Source: Saccharibacillus nicotianae
GTDB taxonomy: Bacteria; Bacillota; Bacilli; Paenibacillales; Paenibacillaceae
DNA: 64,000 nt
NCBI RefSeq assembly: GCF_042681745.1
Contig: NZ_JBHUGF010000010.1
Location: 1,116,001-1,180,000, forward strand
Direction: 5' to 3'
The notes below the pieces were generated by a model. The model made no database searches, was not told the origin of the DNA, and saw nothing but the letters and a program-made list of their open reading frames with translations. Numbering within the stretch: position 1 is the first letter of the stretch; each line of letters starts with the position of its first letter. Position numbers and translations under genes: made by a program. Positions 35,565-44,532 of the stretch are shown here, in pieces.

Positions 35565-35719
35565 TCAGGCGCAGTAGATGGCATTTCTTTGCTTTTTCCC
35601 CTAAACTAATAAGTAATGGTTCTATGTGCATACCAAAGTGCTACAAATGAATATGATAAGCAATAGCAATTATAATTCATTCCAGTAATCACCAGATAAA
35701 GAAGGGCGGCTCATAATAG

Positions 35720-36451
35720 ATGTCGATGATCAAAATAGAGAATCTAACAAAGACGGTCGGTGAAAATAAAACCAAAGTATTGGATCGGATTAGCCTGGAA
35801 ATTCAGCATGGTGAAATGATTGCTATTTTGGGACCGAGCGGTAGCGGTAAAAGTACATTACTTAAATGTCTGGCGATGAAAGAATCGTGGACAGACGGTA
35901 GCTTTCAAGTAGGAGATATCGATATTATGAAAGCGGGATTTAGCGGTAAACGCAAAATCTCGCGCGAATGGGCTTATGTGGAACAAAGTCCTCAGCTTCA
36001 TCCTGAACGAACAGCTCTCAAAAATGTATTGATTGGACAAGCAGGGCAGACACCCATCTGGCGTATGTTAACAGGTATGGTGCGTTCGGATGACTATATG
36101 GGAGCAATGGATGTATTAGAAAGTCTAGGATTGTTAGACAAAGCTCACCAAAAAGCAAGTACATTAAGCGGTGGTGAACGTCAACGTGTCGCCATAGCGC
36201 GTGCTCTTGCTCATGGTGTCAAAGTAGTTCTTGCCGATGAACCTATTACAGGACTTGACCCCAAATCTGGTGAAGATGTGATCAAAACACTTCGTGCATT
36301 ATGCAGTAGTGAACGGGTCACTATCATTACTGTGATTCCTTTAGAACTAGCCGAAAAATATGCAACACGCATTATTGGACTACAAGAAGGACATATTTCT
36401 TTTGATATTAAAGGTCGGAGATTGACCAGTGCAGAGCGTCGATTGTTATAA
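35720..36451 (+). CDS. ABC transporter ATP-binding protein lacking H-loop His
   Basis: This 243-residue ATPase has Walker A LGPSGSGKSTLL (about 33-44), Q-loop AYVEQSPQ, signature LSGGERQRVAIARAL and Walker B VVLADEPITGLD. It is closest in layout to PhnC/MetN-type import ATPases. The switch histidine normally found after the fourth strand is absent: the segment reads ITVIPLELAEKYA. There is no permease gene beside it. It starts about ten bases after AGGGCGG and ends 12 bases before a lipoprotein gene. It may energise a remote permease or act as a regulatory ATPase in a signalling operon. Confidence 0.82.
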   Translation: MSMIKIENLTKTVGENKTKVLDRISLEIQHGEMIAILGPSGSGKSTLLKCLAMKESWTDGSFQVGDIDIMKAGFSGKRKISREWAYVEQSPQLHPERTALKNVLIGQAGQTPIWRMLTGMVRSDDYMGAMDVLESLGLLDKAHQKASTLSGGERQRVAIARALAHGVKVVLADEPITGLDPKSGEDVIKTLRALCSSERVTIITVIPLELAEKYATRIIGLQEGHISFDIKGRRLTSAERRLL

Positions 36452-36463
36452 CAGATTTAGTTA

Positions 36464-37747
36464 ATGAAAAGAGTGATACTATTGAAATGGAATCTATGGG
36501 TACGCCTGGCGACAGTAACAACGTTATTGATCCTGCTAAGCGGTTGTGAACTCATTTCAGATCCGAAAGGGCTTATGCAATTACCACAGCTACCTTCGGA
36601 TAAGCAGACACTAAGTAGTACAATCCAAGCAGCTTTACCCCCCGGTGCCAAGCTTGCCAATCCCAAAAATGGTAATTCCAATGATTGGATTCAACAAGCA
36701 GATCTGGATGGAGACGGCAAAATGGAAGCTATTGCTTTCTATACCACTTCTGATGCTCGAATCAACGGTATGATTTTTGAACAATCCGGTTCAGATTGGA
36801 TTAAAAAAAGAGATATTGAAGGGCAAGGATATGTACTGGAAAGTGTAGAAATCAAAGATATTACTCATGATGGACATAAAGATCTGATTGTAGGGTACTC
36901 CAATGCGATCAATACAACGAGCAGTGGAGTAGATAGCCTGCAAAAAAACTTGGTGATCTATAGTTATGACAAAGGTGAGTTGAATATTGTAGACAAAAAG
37001 CCTTACACTTATTATGAGATTTTGGATATGAACGGTGATGGTGTTGATGATCTGACAACGATGTACATGAGCCGTAATAGTTATTTGACAATCACGAATT
37101 TCCGTTACAAAGATGGATTCCAGGAAGTTGATTCAATCGATCTGGATTCAACGATTACGTTAGGGTTTTATAATGTAGTCGCTGGCAAAGTGTCTAAAGA
37201 TCAAAATGGAATTATTATGGATCAATTATTAGGTTCATTTTCTGGATTTACCCATTTAATCGTGATGGAAAATAATAAGCTTCGAGATGTATTCCCGATT
37301 AGCAAAGCCGCTACATTCAAAGATTCGTTGATTTATAGCGATGATGTTAATGGAGATGGCATACTGGAAATTGGAATGCTACAAATTCCATTAGGTTGGG
37401 AAAATATCGAAACAAGCGAAATCCCATACTTTATTTATTATTATCAGTGGGATGAACAAAATAGTCTAAAGTTAGTGAGTCAGCAATATCGAGATGATCA
37501 AGGACGGTTTGTATTGAAATTTGCACCGGAATGGAACGATAAAATCACACTCGATACGAAGTCTAATAAAGATCAAGATTTGCGCTTTATATTGAAAGAT
37601 ACCGGAGAAAAAGTAGCAGAAGTTCGCTTCTTTACTTCAGCTCAATGGAACAATCAAACGAATAAAGATTGGGAGCTTATTACAACCTCCAATGATCAAT
37701 ATATTGCACTCTGGCAAAACACAAAAAATAATCTGATATTGAATTGA
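36464..37747 (+). CDS. FG-GAP/VCBS repeat lipoprotein
   Basis: The 427-residue protein has a lipoprotein signal with lipobox LLSGC. Several calcium-binding repeat motifs follow: ADLDGDGKMEAIAF, ITHDGHKDLIVGY, LDMNGDGVDDLTTMY and DDVNGDGILEIGM, typical of a beta-propeller made of FG-GAP/VCBS units. It is anchored outside the membrane and likely senses or binds a ligand or partner. ATG 36464 lacks a good ribosome binding site; TTG at 36482, after AGAGTGA, is a possible alternative that keeps the signal peptide. It lies between the ABC ATPase and a two-component system. Confidence 0.8.
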   Translation: MKRVILLKWNLWVRLATVTTLLILLSGCELISDPKGLMQLPQLPSDKQTLSSTIQAALPPGAKLANPKNGNSNDWIQQADLDGDGKMEAIAFYTTSDARINGMIFEQSGSDWIKKRDIEGQGYVLESVEIKDITHDGHKDLIVGYSNAINTTSSGVDSLQKNLVIYSYDKGELNIVDKKPYTYYEILDMNGDGVDDLTTMYMSRNSYLTITNFRYKDGFQEVDSIDLDSTITLGFYNVVAGKVSKDQNGIIMDQLLGSFSGFTHLIVMENNKLRDVFPISKAATFKDSLIYSDDVNGDGILEIGMLQIPLGWENIETSEIPYFIYYYQWDEQNSLKLVSQQYRDDQGRFVLKFAPEWNDKITLDTKSNKDQDLRFILKDTGEKVAEVRFFTSAQWNNQTNKDWELITTSNDQYIALWQNTKNNLILN

Positions 37748-37761
37748 GGAGGTCTATTTTT

Positions 37762-38460
37762 ATGAGTAAAGTGTTAATTATGGAAGATGAGGAATCTATC
37801 CGCAGTTTTATTATTATTAACTTGAAGCGAAATGGATTTGAAGTCATAGAGACAGAGAACGGTGAGCAAGCTCTGCATATGCTAGAAACGGTTCCTGATA
37901 TTGATATTGCTTTGCTTGATGTAATGGTTCCGGGTATTGATGGATTTGAAGTATGTCGTCGTATTCGTGAAAAAAATGAACGCATTGGCATTGTCTTTTT
38001 GACAGCGAAAGTGCAAGAACAAGATAAAGTGTATGCTTTATCTGTTGGCGCAGATGACCATATCAGCAAACCATTTAGCCCAACAGAATTGATTGCTCGT
38101 ATTCAATCTTTGCTACGTCGTGTCAATGTACAACGTGAATCGAATACCAAAGTATCATTTGAATCGGGTCCATTTACACTGGATCTGATCTCAAAACAAT
38201 TTAAGAAAAAAGGTCAACAAATCGAATTGACACCAACCGAGTTCTCATTGGTTCAATTTTTCCTTGAAAAAGAAAATACACCACTTAGTCGCGATCTATT
38301 GTTAGATCATGTATGGGGCAAAGAGTATATGGGCGATCCCAAAATTGTAGATGTAAATATTCGTCGTTTGCGTCAAAAAATCGAAAACAACCCGTCTGAA
38401 CCTGAATTCCTGCAAACGGTGTGGGGACATGGTTATAAATGGAGAGGCCGGGAGTCCTAA
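37762..38460 (+). CDS. OmpR-family response regulator
   Basis: The 232-residue protein has a receiver domain (Asp9, phosphoacceptor Asp53 in LLDVMVPG, Lys in SKPFSPTEL) and a C-terminal winged helix (residues about 130-230, ending FLQTVWGHGYKW). GAGGAGGT lies eight bases before ATG 37762, while an upstream in-frame start at 37744 is inside the lipoprotein gene. Its stop overlaps the kinase ATG by one base. Targets are unknown; regulation of its own operon would be typical. Confidence 0.93.
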   Translation: MSKVLIMEDEESIRSFIIINLKRNGFEVIETENGEQALHMLETVPDIDIALLDVMVPGIDGFEVCRRIREKNERIGIVFLTAKVQEQDKVYALSVGADDHISKPFSPTELIARIQSLLRRVNVQRESNTKVSFESGPFTLDLISKQFKKKGQQIELTPTEFSLVQFFLEKENTPLSRDLLLDHVWGKEYMGDPKIVDVNIRRLRQKIENNPSEPEFLQTVWGHGYKWRGRES

Positions 38461-39863
38461 TGATCAAAAAAGGCATTAGCCGCCAGATTGTTTTGCATTA
38501 CTTTATTGTTGTATTTCTGGCGTTGCTATTGGTAGAGTTAGTCTTTTTATTCTCTATGCGTACGTATTATTACGACAGTATTTACAATTATCTCAATAGC
38601 TCTACAGATGTACCGCAGAACATTATCAGCGATCAGTCCAGCCCTGTGAAATATCAAGAGATTATTCAGCGTTATGAGTTAGGTGATACCGTTGAAGTTC
38701 AACTTCTGGATACACTGGGAAATGTATTGCAAAACTCGACTAATTTTAGAGTAGATAAACCGATTCAGACCGGTGATATTCCACAAGCATTAGCAGGATC
38801 TACCGGTCGCTGGATTGGTAAGCAAGCAGGCACTGGTGAAAACGTTATGGCAGTGACCCGACAAATTCAAGTTAATGGTGATAATTATCTGGTGCGTTAT
38901 GTGACATCGCTAGAACGTGTCAATCAGAAGTTATTAACGATTACGATGGTTGCGGTAGGCGTGGGAGCCGCAGTCTTGATTATTGTGCTTGTCGTCAGTC
39001 TAGGGTTGGCTAACTCGATTGTAAGGCCGCTGAACAATATTATTGGTGTCTCTACGTTAATGGCAAAAGGAGACTTTAATGCCCGAATCAAAGGTAATTA
39101 TCCTCATGAAATTGGTGAGCTTGCTTCTACTCTAAATTATATGGCGGAAGAAATTATTCGTAGTAATCAGATCAAAGACGATTTTATTTCTTCGATTTCA
39201 CATGAATTGAGAACACCTCTTACCGGTATTAAAGGGTGGAGTGAGACATTGGTTTCGGGAGGATTCGATCCTGAAGAAACAAAGCTGGGTATGAGTATTA
39301 TTTCCAAAGAAACTGACCGTCTGATTGGACTGGTAGAAGAAATGCTCGATTTCTCAAAACTACAACAAAATCAGATGAAAATGGTTATTGGTGAAGTGAA
39401 TCTCAAAGAAGTACTACAAGAAACGATGCTTAATGTCTGGGCCAAAGCAGAACAGAAAAAAATTCAGCTCAAATTAGAACCGGGCGAGCGTCCATTTATC
39501 GTACAAGCTGATGGTAATCGCTTAAAACAGGTCTTTCTAAATATTGTTGATAATGCGATCAAATTTTCACCGGAAGAATCTACAATCTTTATTATGCTAA
39601 CAGAAGTGTCACCTGAACGTGTACGCATATCGATACAAGATGCAGGTATAGGCATCAGTCGGGAACATTTAGAAAAAGTAAAAGATCGCTTTTTCCAGGT
39701 GAATCCGAACAGAGGCGGTACAGGATTGGGACTTGCTATTACACAGCAAATTGTACAATTGCATAACGGGGAAATGTATATTGACAGTGAACTTGAAAAA
39801 GGTACAACAGTGATGATCGAGCTTCCTTTAACAAAACAACAAGAAATATTACAGCTTACGTAA
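38460..39863 (+). CDS. Sensor histidine kinase (HAMP, PhoR/ResE class)
   Basis: The 467-residue kinase has two membrane segments (about 13-33 and 162-187) around an extracellular sensor of 130 residues. HAMP follows, then a dimerisation domain with His248 in SHELRTPLTG, N box NIVDNAIKFS, G1 QDAGIGI and G2 GGTGLGLAI. GGGAG precedes the ATG, which overlaps the regulator stop. With the lipoprotein two genes upstream, the sensor domain may receive a signal through that protein, which is inference. Confidence 0.93.
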   Translation: MIKKGISRQIVLHYFIVVFLALLLVELVFLFSMRTYYYDSIYNYLNSSTDVPQNIISDQSSPVKYQEIIQRYELGDTVEVQLLDTLGNVLQNSTNFRVDKPIQTGDIPQALAGSTGRWIGKQAGTGENVMAVTRQIQVNGDNYLVRYVTSLERVNQKLLTITMVAVGVGAAVLIIVLVVSLGLANSIVRPLNNIIGVSTLMAKGDFNARIKGNYPHEIGELASTLNYMAEEIIRSNQIKDDFISSISHELRTPLTGIKGWSETLVSGGFDPEETKLGMSIISKETDRLIGLVEEMLDFSKLQQNQMKMVIGEVNLKEVLQETMLNVWAKAEQKKIQLKLEPGERPFIVQADGNRLKQVFLNIVDNAIKFSPEESTIFIMLTEVSPERVRISIQDAGIGISREHLEKVKDRFFQVNPNRGGTGLGLAITQQIVQLHNGEMYIDSELEKGTTVMIELPLTKQQEILQLT

Positions 39864-39889
39864 ATTCATGATGTAAGGAGGATAACCAT

Positions 39890-40966
39890 TTGACATTACA
39901 ACAACCACAAGCTGGAGATTTGCAACTTCGCATAATCCGAGCAGATCAGCAACATGCCGAACAGGTAACCTCTTTGTTAGTGAACGCGGCAGAGTGGATG
40001 GCATCTAAAGGCATCGAACAGTGGAAAAAGGAAATGTTTACTTCGGAGTTGATTGACAGTTATTTTGCAGAACGTGAAGTGTTTCTTCTTTATGTAGGTG
40101 AGCAACCAGCAGCGATGTTCACTCTACAATCGGGAGATCCCGATTACTGGCAACATTTAGATGATAAAGACTATTTGTATTTGCATCGTTTAACAGTACA
40201 TCAAGATTTCAGGAGTCTAGGATTAGGTGCTATTCTAATTCAGTGGGCTACTAACTATGCATTAACATCTGGCAAAAAAGGGCTTCGTCTTGATTGTATG
40301 GCACATTTACCTACATTGAATCGCTTTTATCAAAGTCAAGATTTTCGTTATATGGGTACTCATGAAGTAAAAGGCCGTTTGGCAAGTCTTTATGAGAAGC
40401 TTCCACCTGCCAAAGATCATCAGATTCGATTAGAGTATTTTCTCGAAAAAGATTTTGATGATTTATTGGGATGGTCAGGTGATGCCAAGTTTCTGCAACA
40501 GTGGAGTGGAATAGGGTGGGAATATCCGCTAGACACTACCGATCTTGAAGCTCATTTGGAAGGTTCTAATCATCCTCTGTTTTCAGATCAATTGATCTAT
40601 ATCGTAGTCGATCGAACAACAAATAACAAAATCGGACATGTAGCATTAAGTAGAATTGATCGCACTAATCTATCTGCACGTATCTCAAAATTGCTAGTTG
40701 GTGACCCTAATGCAAGAGGCAAAGGATATGGACGCCAAATCATTCAAGAGTTATTGCGGATCGGTTTTGATACATTAGGAATGCACCGCATAACTTTAGG
40801 GGTGTACGATTATAACGTATCTGCGATCAAGTTGTATGAATCTTGTGGATTCAGTAAAGAAGGATTAATGCGAGATTCTTCCTGGTTAGATGGACAATAT
40901 TATAGTGTATATGAAATGAGTATTCTTGAAGATGAGTGGAGAGCGCTCCAATCGCAATCTACATGA
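39890..40966 (+). CDS. Double GNAT-domain acetyltransferase
   Basis: The 358-residue protein contains two GNAT folds. The first (about 12-170) has YLHRLTVHQDFRSLGLGAILIQWA, where the R-x-x-G-x-G acetyl-CoA loop reads RSLGLG. The second (about 180-350) has SKLLVGDPNARGKGYGRQIIQELL and the downstream GVYDYNVSAIKLYESCGF typical of RimJ/SpeG-like enzymes. A TTG start has AAGGAGG nine bases upstream. It follows the kinase by 26 bases with no terminator between them, so it may share the operon. Substrates are unknown; candidates are amines, antibiotics or protein N termini. Confidence 0.85.
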   Translation: MTLQQPQAGDLQLRIIRADQQHAEQVTSLLVNAAEWMASKGIEQWKKEMFTSELIDSYFAEREVFLLYVGEQPAAMFTLQSGDPDYWQHLDDKDYLYLHRLTVHQDFRSLGLGAILIQWATNYALTSGKKGLRLDCMAHLPTLNRFYQSQDFRYMGTHEVKGRLASLYEKLPPAKDHQIRLEYFLEKDFDDLLGWSGDAKFLQQWSGIGWEYPLDTTDLEAHLEGSNHPLFSDQLIYIVVDRTTNNKIGHVALSRIDRTNLSARISKLLVGDPNARGKGYGRQIIQELLRIGFDTLGMHRITLGVYDYNVSAIKLYESCGFSKEGLMRDSSWLDGQYYSVYEMSILEDEWRALQSQST

Positions 40967-41014
40967 TTCAGTAAGCAGAAGATACGCATTTGAATGTAAT
41001 CCAATAAACCAAAC

Positions 41015-41049
41015 AAAAAAAGCGATAGCCTAATGGCTACCGCTTTTTT
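41015..41049. terminator. Bidirectional terminator between GNAT gene and glgC
   Basis: AAAAAAGCG-A-TAGCC pairs with GGCTA-C-CGCTTTTTT around TAAT. The A and T tracts allow use on both strands by the two convergent genes. Confidence 0.88.
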
Positions 41050-41097
41050 ATTTATAATGACTATTCTATAAAGGAATAGTATGTTGTCGTTATTAGA

Positions 41098-42300
41098 TTA
41101 CAACCCACCAGCACGTAATCTGCTGGACTTCTCATATACTTCTTGAAGTAAGCGTGCAGGTTGTGTACGAACCACAGGTTTAGCATGAATGATTTCGTAA
41201 GGAGCCACTACTTTAATATCATTAGCAGTACCTTTAATCACAGCGCCTTCTTTGATTACCGCACCTTCAGCAACAATAGCATATTCCACTTGAGCATGTT
41301 TGCCAATTACCGCACCGGGCATAATCACACTATGACGAACATGAGCAAACTTACCGATTTCAGCGTTATTAAATACAACAGAACGTTGTACATCGCCTTC
41401 TAAGATCGCTTGATCACTTACCATAGAACAGTTCGGTACTTGACGCTCACGAGCAATTGTAGTCTCTACTTGTAAGCTAGGGGAGAACATAGGCCAAGCT
41501 TCATTTTTCAGCTCAAATTGTTGACTATCGCTTAGAATATCCATATGAGCTTCCCATAAGCTATCGATAGTACCAACGTCTCTCCAGTAACCTTGGAATT
41601 CGTAAGCTACTACGATTTGATGTTCAGCAAGCATTTGCGGAATAATATCTTTACCAAAGTCATGATTAGAATCTGCTTTGGCAGCATCTTCAATCAGATG
41701 ACGTCTCAAATATTGCCAGTCAAATACATAAATACCCATAGATGCTAGGTTGCTTTCAGGTTGAGCAGGCTTTTCAGAGAATTTGGTAACATTCATAGAA
41801 GAGTCAGTACTCATGACACCAAAGCGACTAGCTTCTTCCCATGGAACTTCCATTACCGAAATCGTAGCTTTTGCTTGATGTTGAATATGGTAAGCAATCA
41901 TATCACTATAATCCATATGATAAATGTGATCACCAGAAAGTATCAAAACATTTTCAGGATTGAGCGCGTCAAGATAAGCGATATTTTTTGTAATCGCGTC
42001 GGCTGTTCCCATATATTCACCTGTTGCTTCAGAAGACAACAGAGAGATGTTCATTTGAAGATCGGATGTAGACCAAGCATCCCCTTGATCGATATGGTCA
42101 TGAAGCGATGCAGCTTCATATTGCGTCAGTACACCGATCGTATCGATACCTGAATTCACGCAATTACTGAGAGGAAAATCAATAATTTTGAAGTCTCCGC
42201 CAAACGGTACAGCTGGTTTGGCTACAATAGATGTAAGTGGTGCGAGTCTGCGCCCTTCTCCTCCGGCCAGCAACATAGCAACACACTTTTGATTTTTCAT
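41098..42300 (-). CDS. glgC: Glucose-1-phosphate adenylyltransferase
   Basis: GlgC makes ADP-glucose for glycogen synthesis. The 400-residue protein begins MLLAGGEGRRLAPLT with the nucleotide-binding motif, then KPAVPFGGDFKIIDFPLSNC, YMGTADAI, LSGDHIYHMDY, FSEKP and GYWRDVGTIDSLWEAHM. The C-terminal left-handed beta helix (about 280-380) has hexapeptide-like repeats. ATG 42300 follows GGAGGG. In B. subtilis glgB-C-D-A-P form one operon; here glgC is alone on the opposite strand, divergent from glgBA, and no glgD or glgP is present. Confidence 0.94.
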   Translation of the reverse strand: MKNQKCVAMLLAGGEGRRLAPLTSIVAKPAVPFGGDFKIIDFPLSNCVNSGIDTIGVLTQYEAASLHDHIDQGDAWSTSDLQMNISLLSSEATGEYMGTADAITKNIAYLDALNPENVLILSGDHIYHMDYSDMIAYHIQHQAKATISVMEVPWEEASRFGVMSTDSSMNVTKFSEKPAQPESNLASMGIYVFDWQYLRRHLIEDAAKADSNHDFGKDIIPQMLAEHQIVVAYEFQGYWRDVGTIDSLWEAHMDILSDSQQFELKNEAWPMFSPSLQVETTIARERQVPNCSMVSDQAILEGDVQRSVVFNNAEIGKFAHVRHSVIMPGAVIGKHAQVEYAIVAEGAVIKEGAVIKGTANDIKVVAPYEIIHAKPVVRTQPARLLQEVYEKSSRLRAGGL

Positions 42301-42596
42301 TAACTTTTCCCTCCAACTATATAATGACAACGCTCATGATGATGTAATAATTTATAACCTTCAAAGATAATGCTTGAAACAAGTTTATTGTAAAATTTTT
42401 TCATTCCTCATCTTATGTTCCCCTTTCTGTGCGAAATGGAGTCTTTTCAACTTTATAAAAGAAGGGTAATAGTTGTAGTTAGTGACTTAAATCGTTTACC
42501 TATTCTAATCAGGGTGATAATAAATTAGAATAGATAAAGAAGATATCAAATCATGATAAAATCATGTATACATTTATTAGTTAGCGGGGTGATGTT

Positions 42597-44519
42597 TTGA
42601 GTCAAAAACGGACAGTTTACGGAGAGCCAACTCCAGAAGAACTTTATCTTTTTCATGAAGGCACCAATTATCATACGTATCGTCATTTTGGATCTCATGT
42701 GACATCAGAAAATGGAGAATCCGGTGTACGTTTTAGTGTATGGGCACCTCATGCAACACACGTTGGTGTGGCAGGAGATTGGAACAATTGGGATGGAGAA
42801 CATTATCAATTACATAAACTTTCCAACTCGGGAGTATGGACAGGTTTTTTACCAAATATTCATGAAGGAACTTTATATAAATATCATATTACTTCATCTA
42901 ATGGAGATTCATTTCTCAAAGCTGATCCGTATGCTCATTATGCCGAAGTACGTCCAGCAACAGCTTCGGTAGTTGCTTCGTTATCTGGATATACATGGAA
43001 TGATGCGGTGTGGAGACGCAAACGTCGTGCTCCTTATCGCAAGCCACTAAATATTTATGAAATGCATTTTGGAACATGGAAACAAAAAGAAGATGGTAGC
43101 TTTTATAGTTATCGTGAGTTAGCAGATATTTTGATCCCGTATTTGGTCGATATGGGGTATACGCATTTGGAATTGATGCCATTAACTGAGCATCCCTATG
43201 ATCTATCTTGGGGCTATCAAAGTACAGGATACTTTGCACCCACAAGTCGGTATGGAACTCCGCAAGAGCTAATGTATTTCGTAGATGCTTGTCATCAAGC
43301 CAATATTGGTGTGATTTTGGATTGGGTTCCCGGGCATTTTACCAAAGATGCTCATGGACTGCGTATGTTCGATGGTACTCCATTGTATGAATATGCTGAT
43401 CCAGATCGAGCAGAGAAAATCGGATGGGGAACATTATCATTTGATTTTAGCAAGCCGGAAGTTCGTTCGTTTCTTATTTCAAGTGCATTATATTGGATGG
43501 AAATGTTCCACTTTGACGGTCTACGTGTCGATGCTGTAACCAGTATGATTCGCCTTGATTTTGGAAGAGAAACGGTTGGAGGATGGAAGCCCAACGAACA
43601 AGGTGGAGCTGAGAATAAAGAAGCTATTTTATTTTTGCAACAGCTTAACAAAACAATTTTCCAATATTATCCTCATGCTTTAATGATGGCAGAAGAATCA
43701 AGTGCATGGCCGGGAGTAACTAAGCCTGCACATGAAAATGGGCTTGGTTTTAACTATAAATGGAGTATGGGCTGGATGAATGATACGCTCGATTATATGG
43801 AATCTGATTTTGAGCAACGGCCAGAAAAGCACAATTTATTAACGTTCCCGATCACGTATGCGTTTGCTGAAAATGCAACACTACCATTGTCCCATGATGA
43901 AGTAGTGCATGGTAAAAAATCGTTGTTAGATAAAATGCCTGGCGCTTATGAGCAAAAATTTGCAGGTCTGCGTTTATTGCTGGCATATCAAATGACTCAT
44001 CCTGGTAAAAAGTTGTTATTTATGGGTGGTGAATTTGGGCAATTTATCGAATGGAAAGATCAAGATCAACTGGATTGGTTGTTACTTGAATACGATATGC
44101 ACCAGAAAATGAAAAATTATACGCGTGAACTGAATCATCTATACCTTCAATTACCTGCTCTATGGGAACAAGATCATGAATGGCAAGGATATGAATGGTT
44201 AAATGCAGATGATGCTGCACGTAGTGTAATTACGTATATGCGAAAAGGAAAGAAAACAAACGATACACTGATTATAGCGATTAATTTCCAACCTATTCCA
44301 CAGGTGAATTATCGTGTAGGTGTACCAAAAGCAGGAACCTATGAAGAAATATGGAATAGTGATGAACCTCGCTTTGGCGGAACAGGTGGACGAACAGAAT
44401 CGTTACTATTTTCGGAGAAAGTTCCTTTTCATCAGCAAGAACAAAGTATAGAAATAACGTTACCACCACTTAGTGTCATTATTTTAAAGCGTCGAACCTC
44501 AAGTAGACGCAAACTATAG
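42597..44519 (+). CDS. glgB: 1,4-alpha-glucan branching enzyme
   Basis: GlgB introduces alpha-1,6 branches into glycogen. The 640-residue protein has an N-terminal CBM48 domain (GVRFSVWAPHATHVGVAGDWNNWDG, about 42-66), and a GH13 barrel with conserved ELMPLTEHP, nucleophile Asp in GLRVDAVTSM, acid/base Glu in MAEESSAW and LSHDEVVHGKKS. A C-terminal all-beta domain follows. The TTG start has GGGGTGAT just upstream. It precedes glgA by 13 bases in one operon. Confidence 0.95.
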   Translation: MSQKRTVYGEPTPEELYLFHEGTNYHTYRHFGSHVTSENGESGVRFSVWAPHATHVGVAGDWNNWDGEHYQLHKLSNSGVWTGFLPNIHEGTLYKYHITSSNGDSFLKADPYAHYAEVRPATASVVASLSGYTWNDAVWRRKRRAPYRKPLNIYEMHFGTWKQKEDGSFYSYRELADILIPYLVDMGYTHLELMPLTEHPYDLSWGYQSTGYFAPTSRYGTPQELMYFVDACHQANIGVILDWVPGHFTKDAHGLRMFDGTPLYEYADPDRAEKIGWGTLSFDFSKPEVRSFLISSALYWMEMFHFDGLRVDAVTSMIRLDFGRETVGGWKPNEQGGAENKEAILFLQQLNKTIFQYYPHALMMAEESSAWPGVTKPAHENGLGFNYKWSMGWMNDTLDYMESDFEQRPEKHNLLTFPITYAFAENATLPLSHDEVVHGKKSLLDKMPGAYEQKFAGLRLLLAYQMTHPGKKLLFMGGEFGQFIEWKDQDQLDWLLLEYDMHQKMKNYTRELNHLYLQLPALWEQDHEWQGYEWLNADDAARSVITYMRKGKKTNDTLIIAINFQPIPQVNYRVGVPKAGTYEEIWNSDEPRFGGTGGRTESLLFSEKVPFHQQEQSIEITLPPLSVIILKRRTSSRRKL

Positions 44520-44532
44520 AAGGAGGACATAA

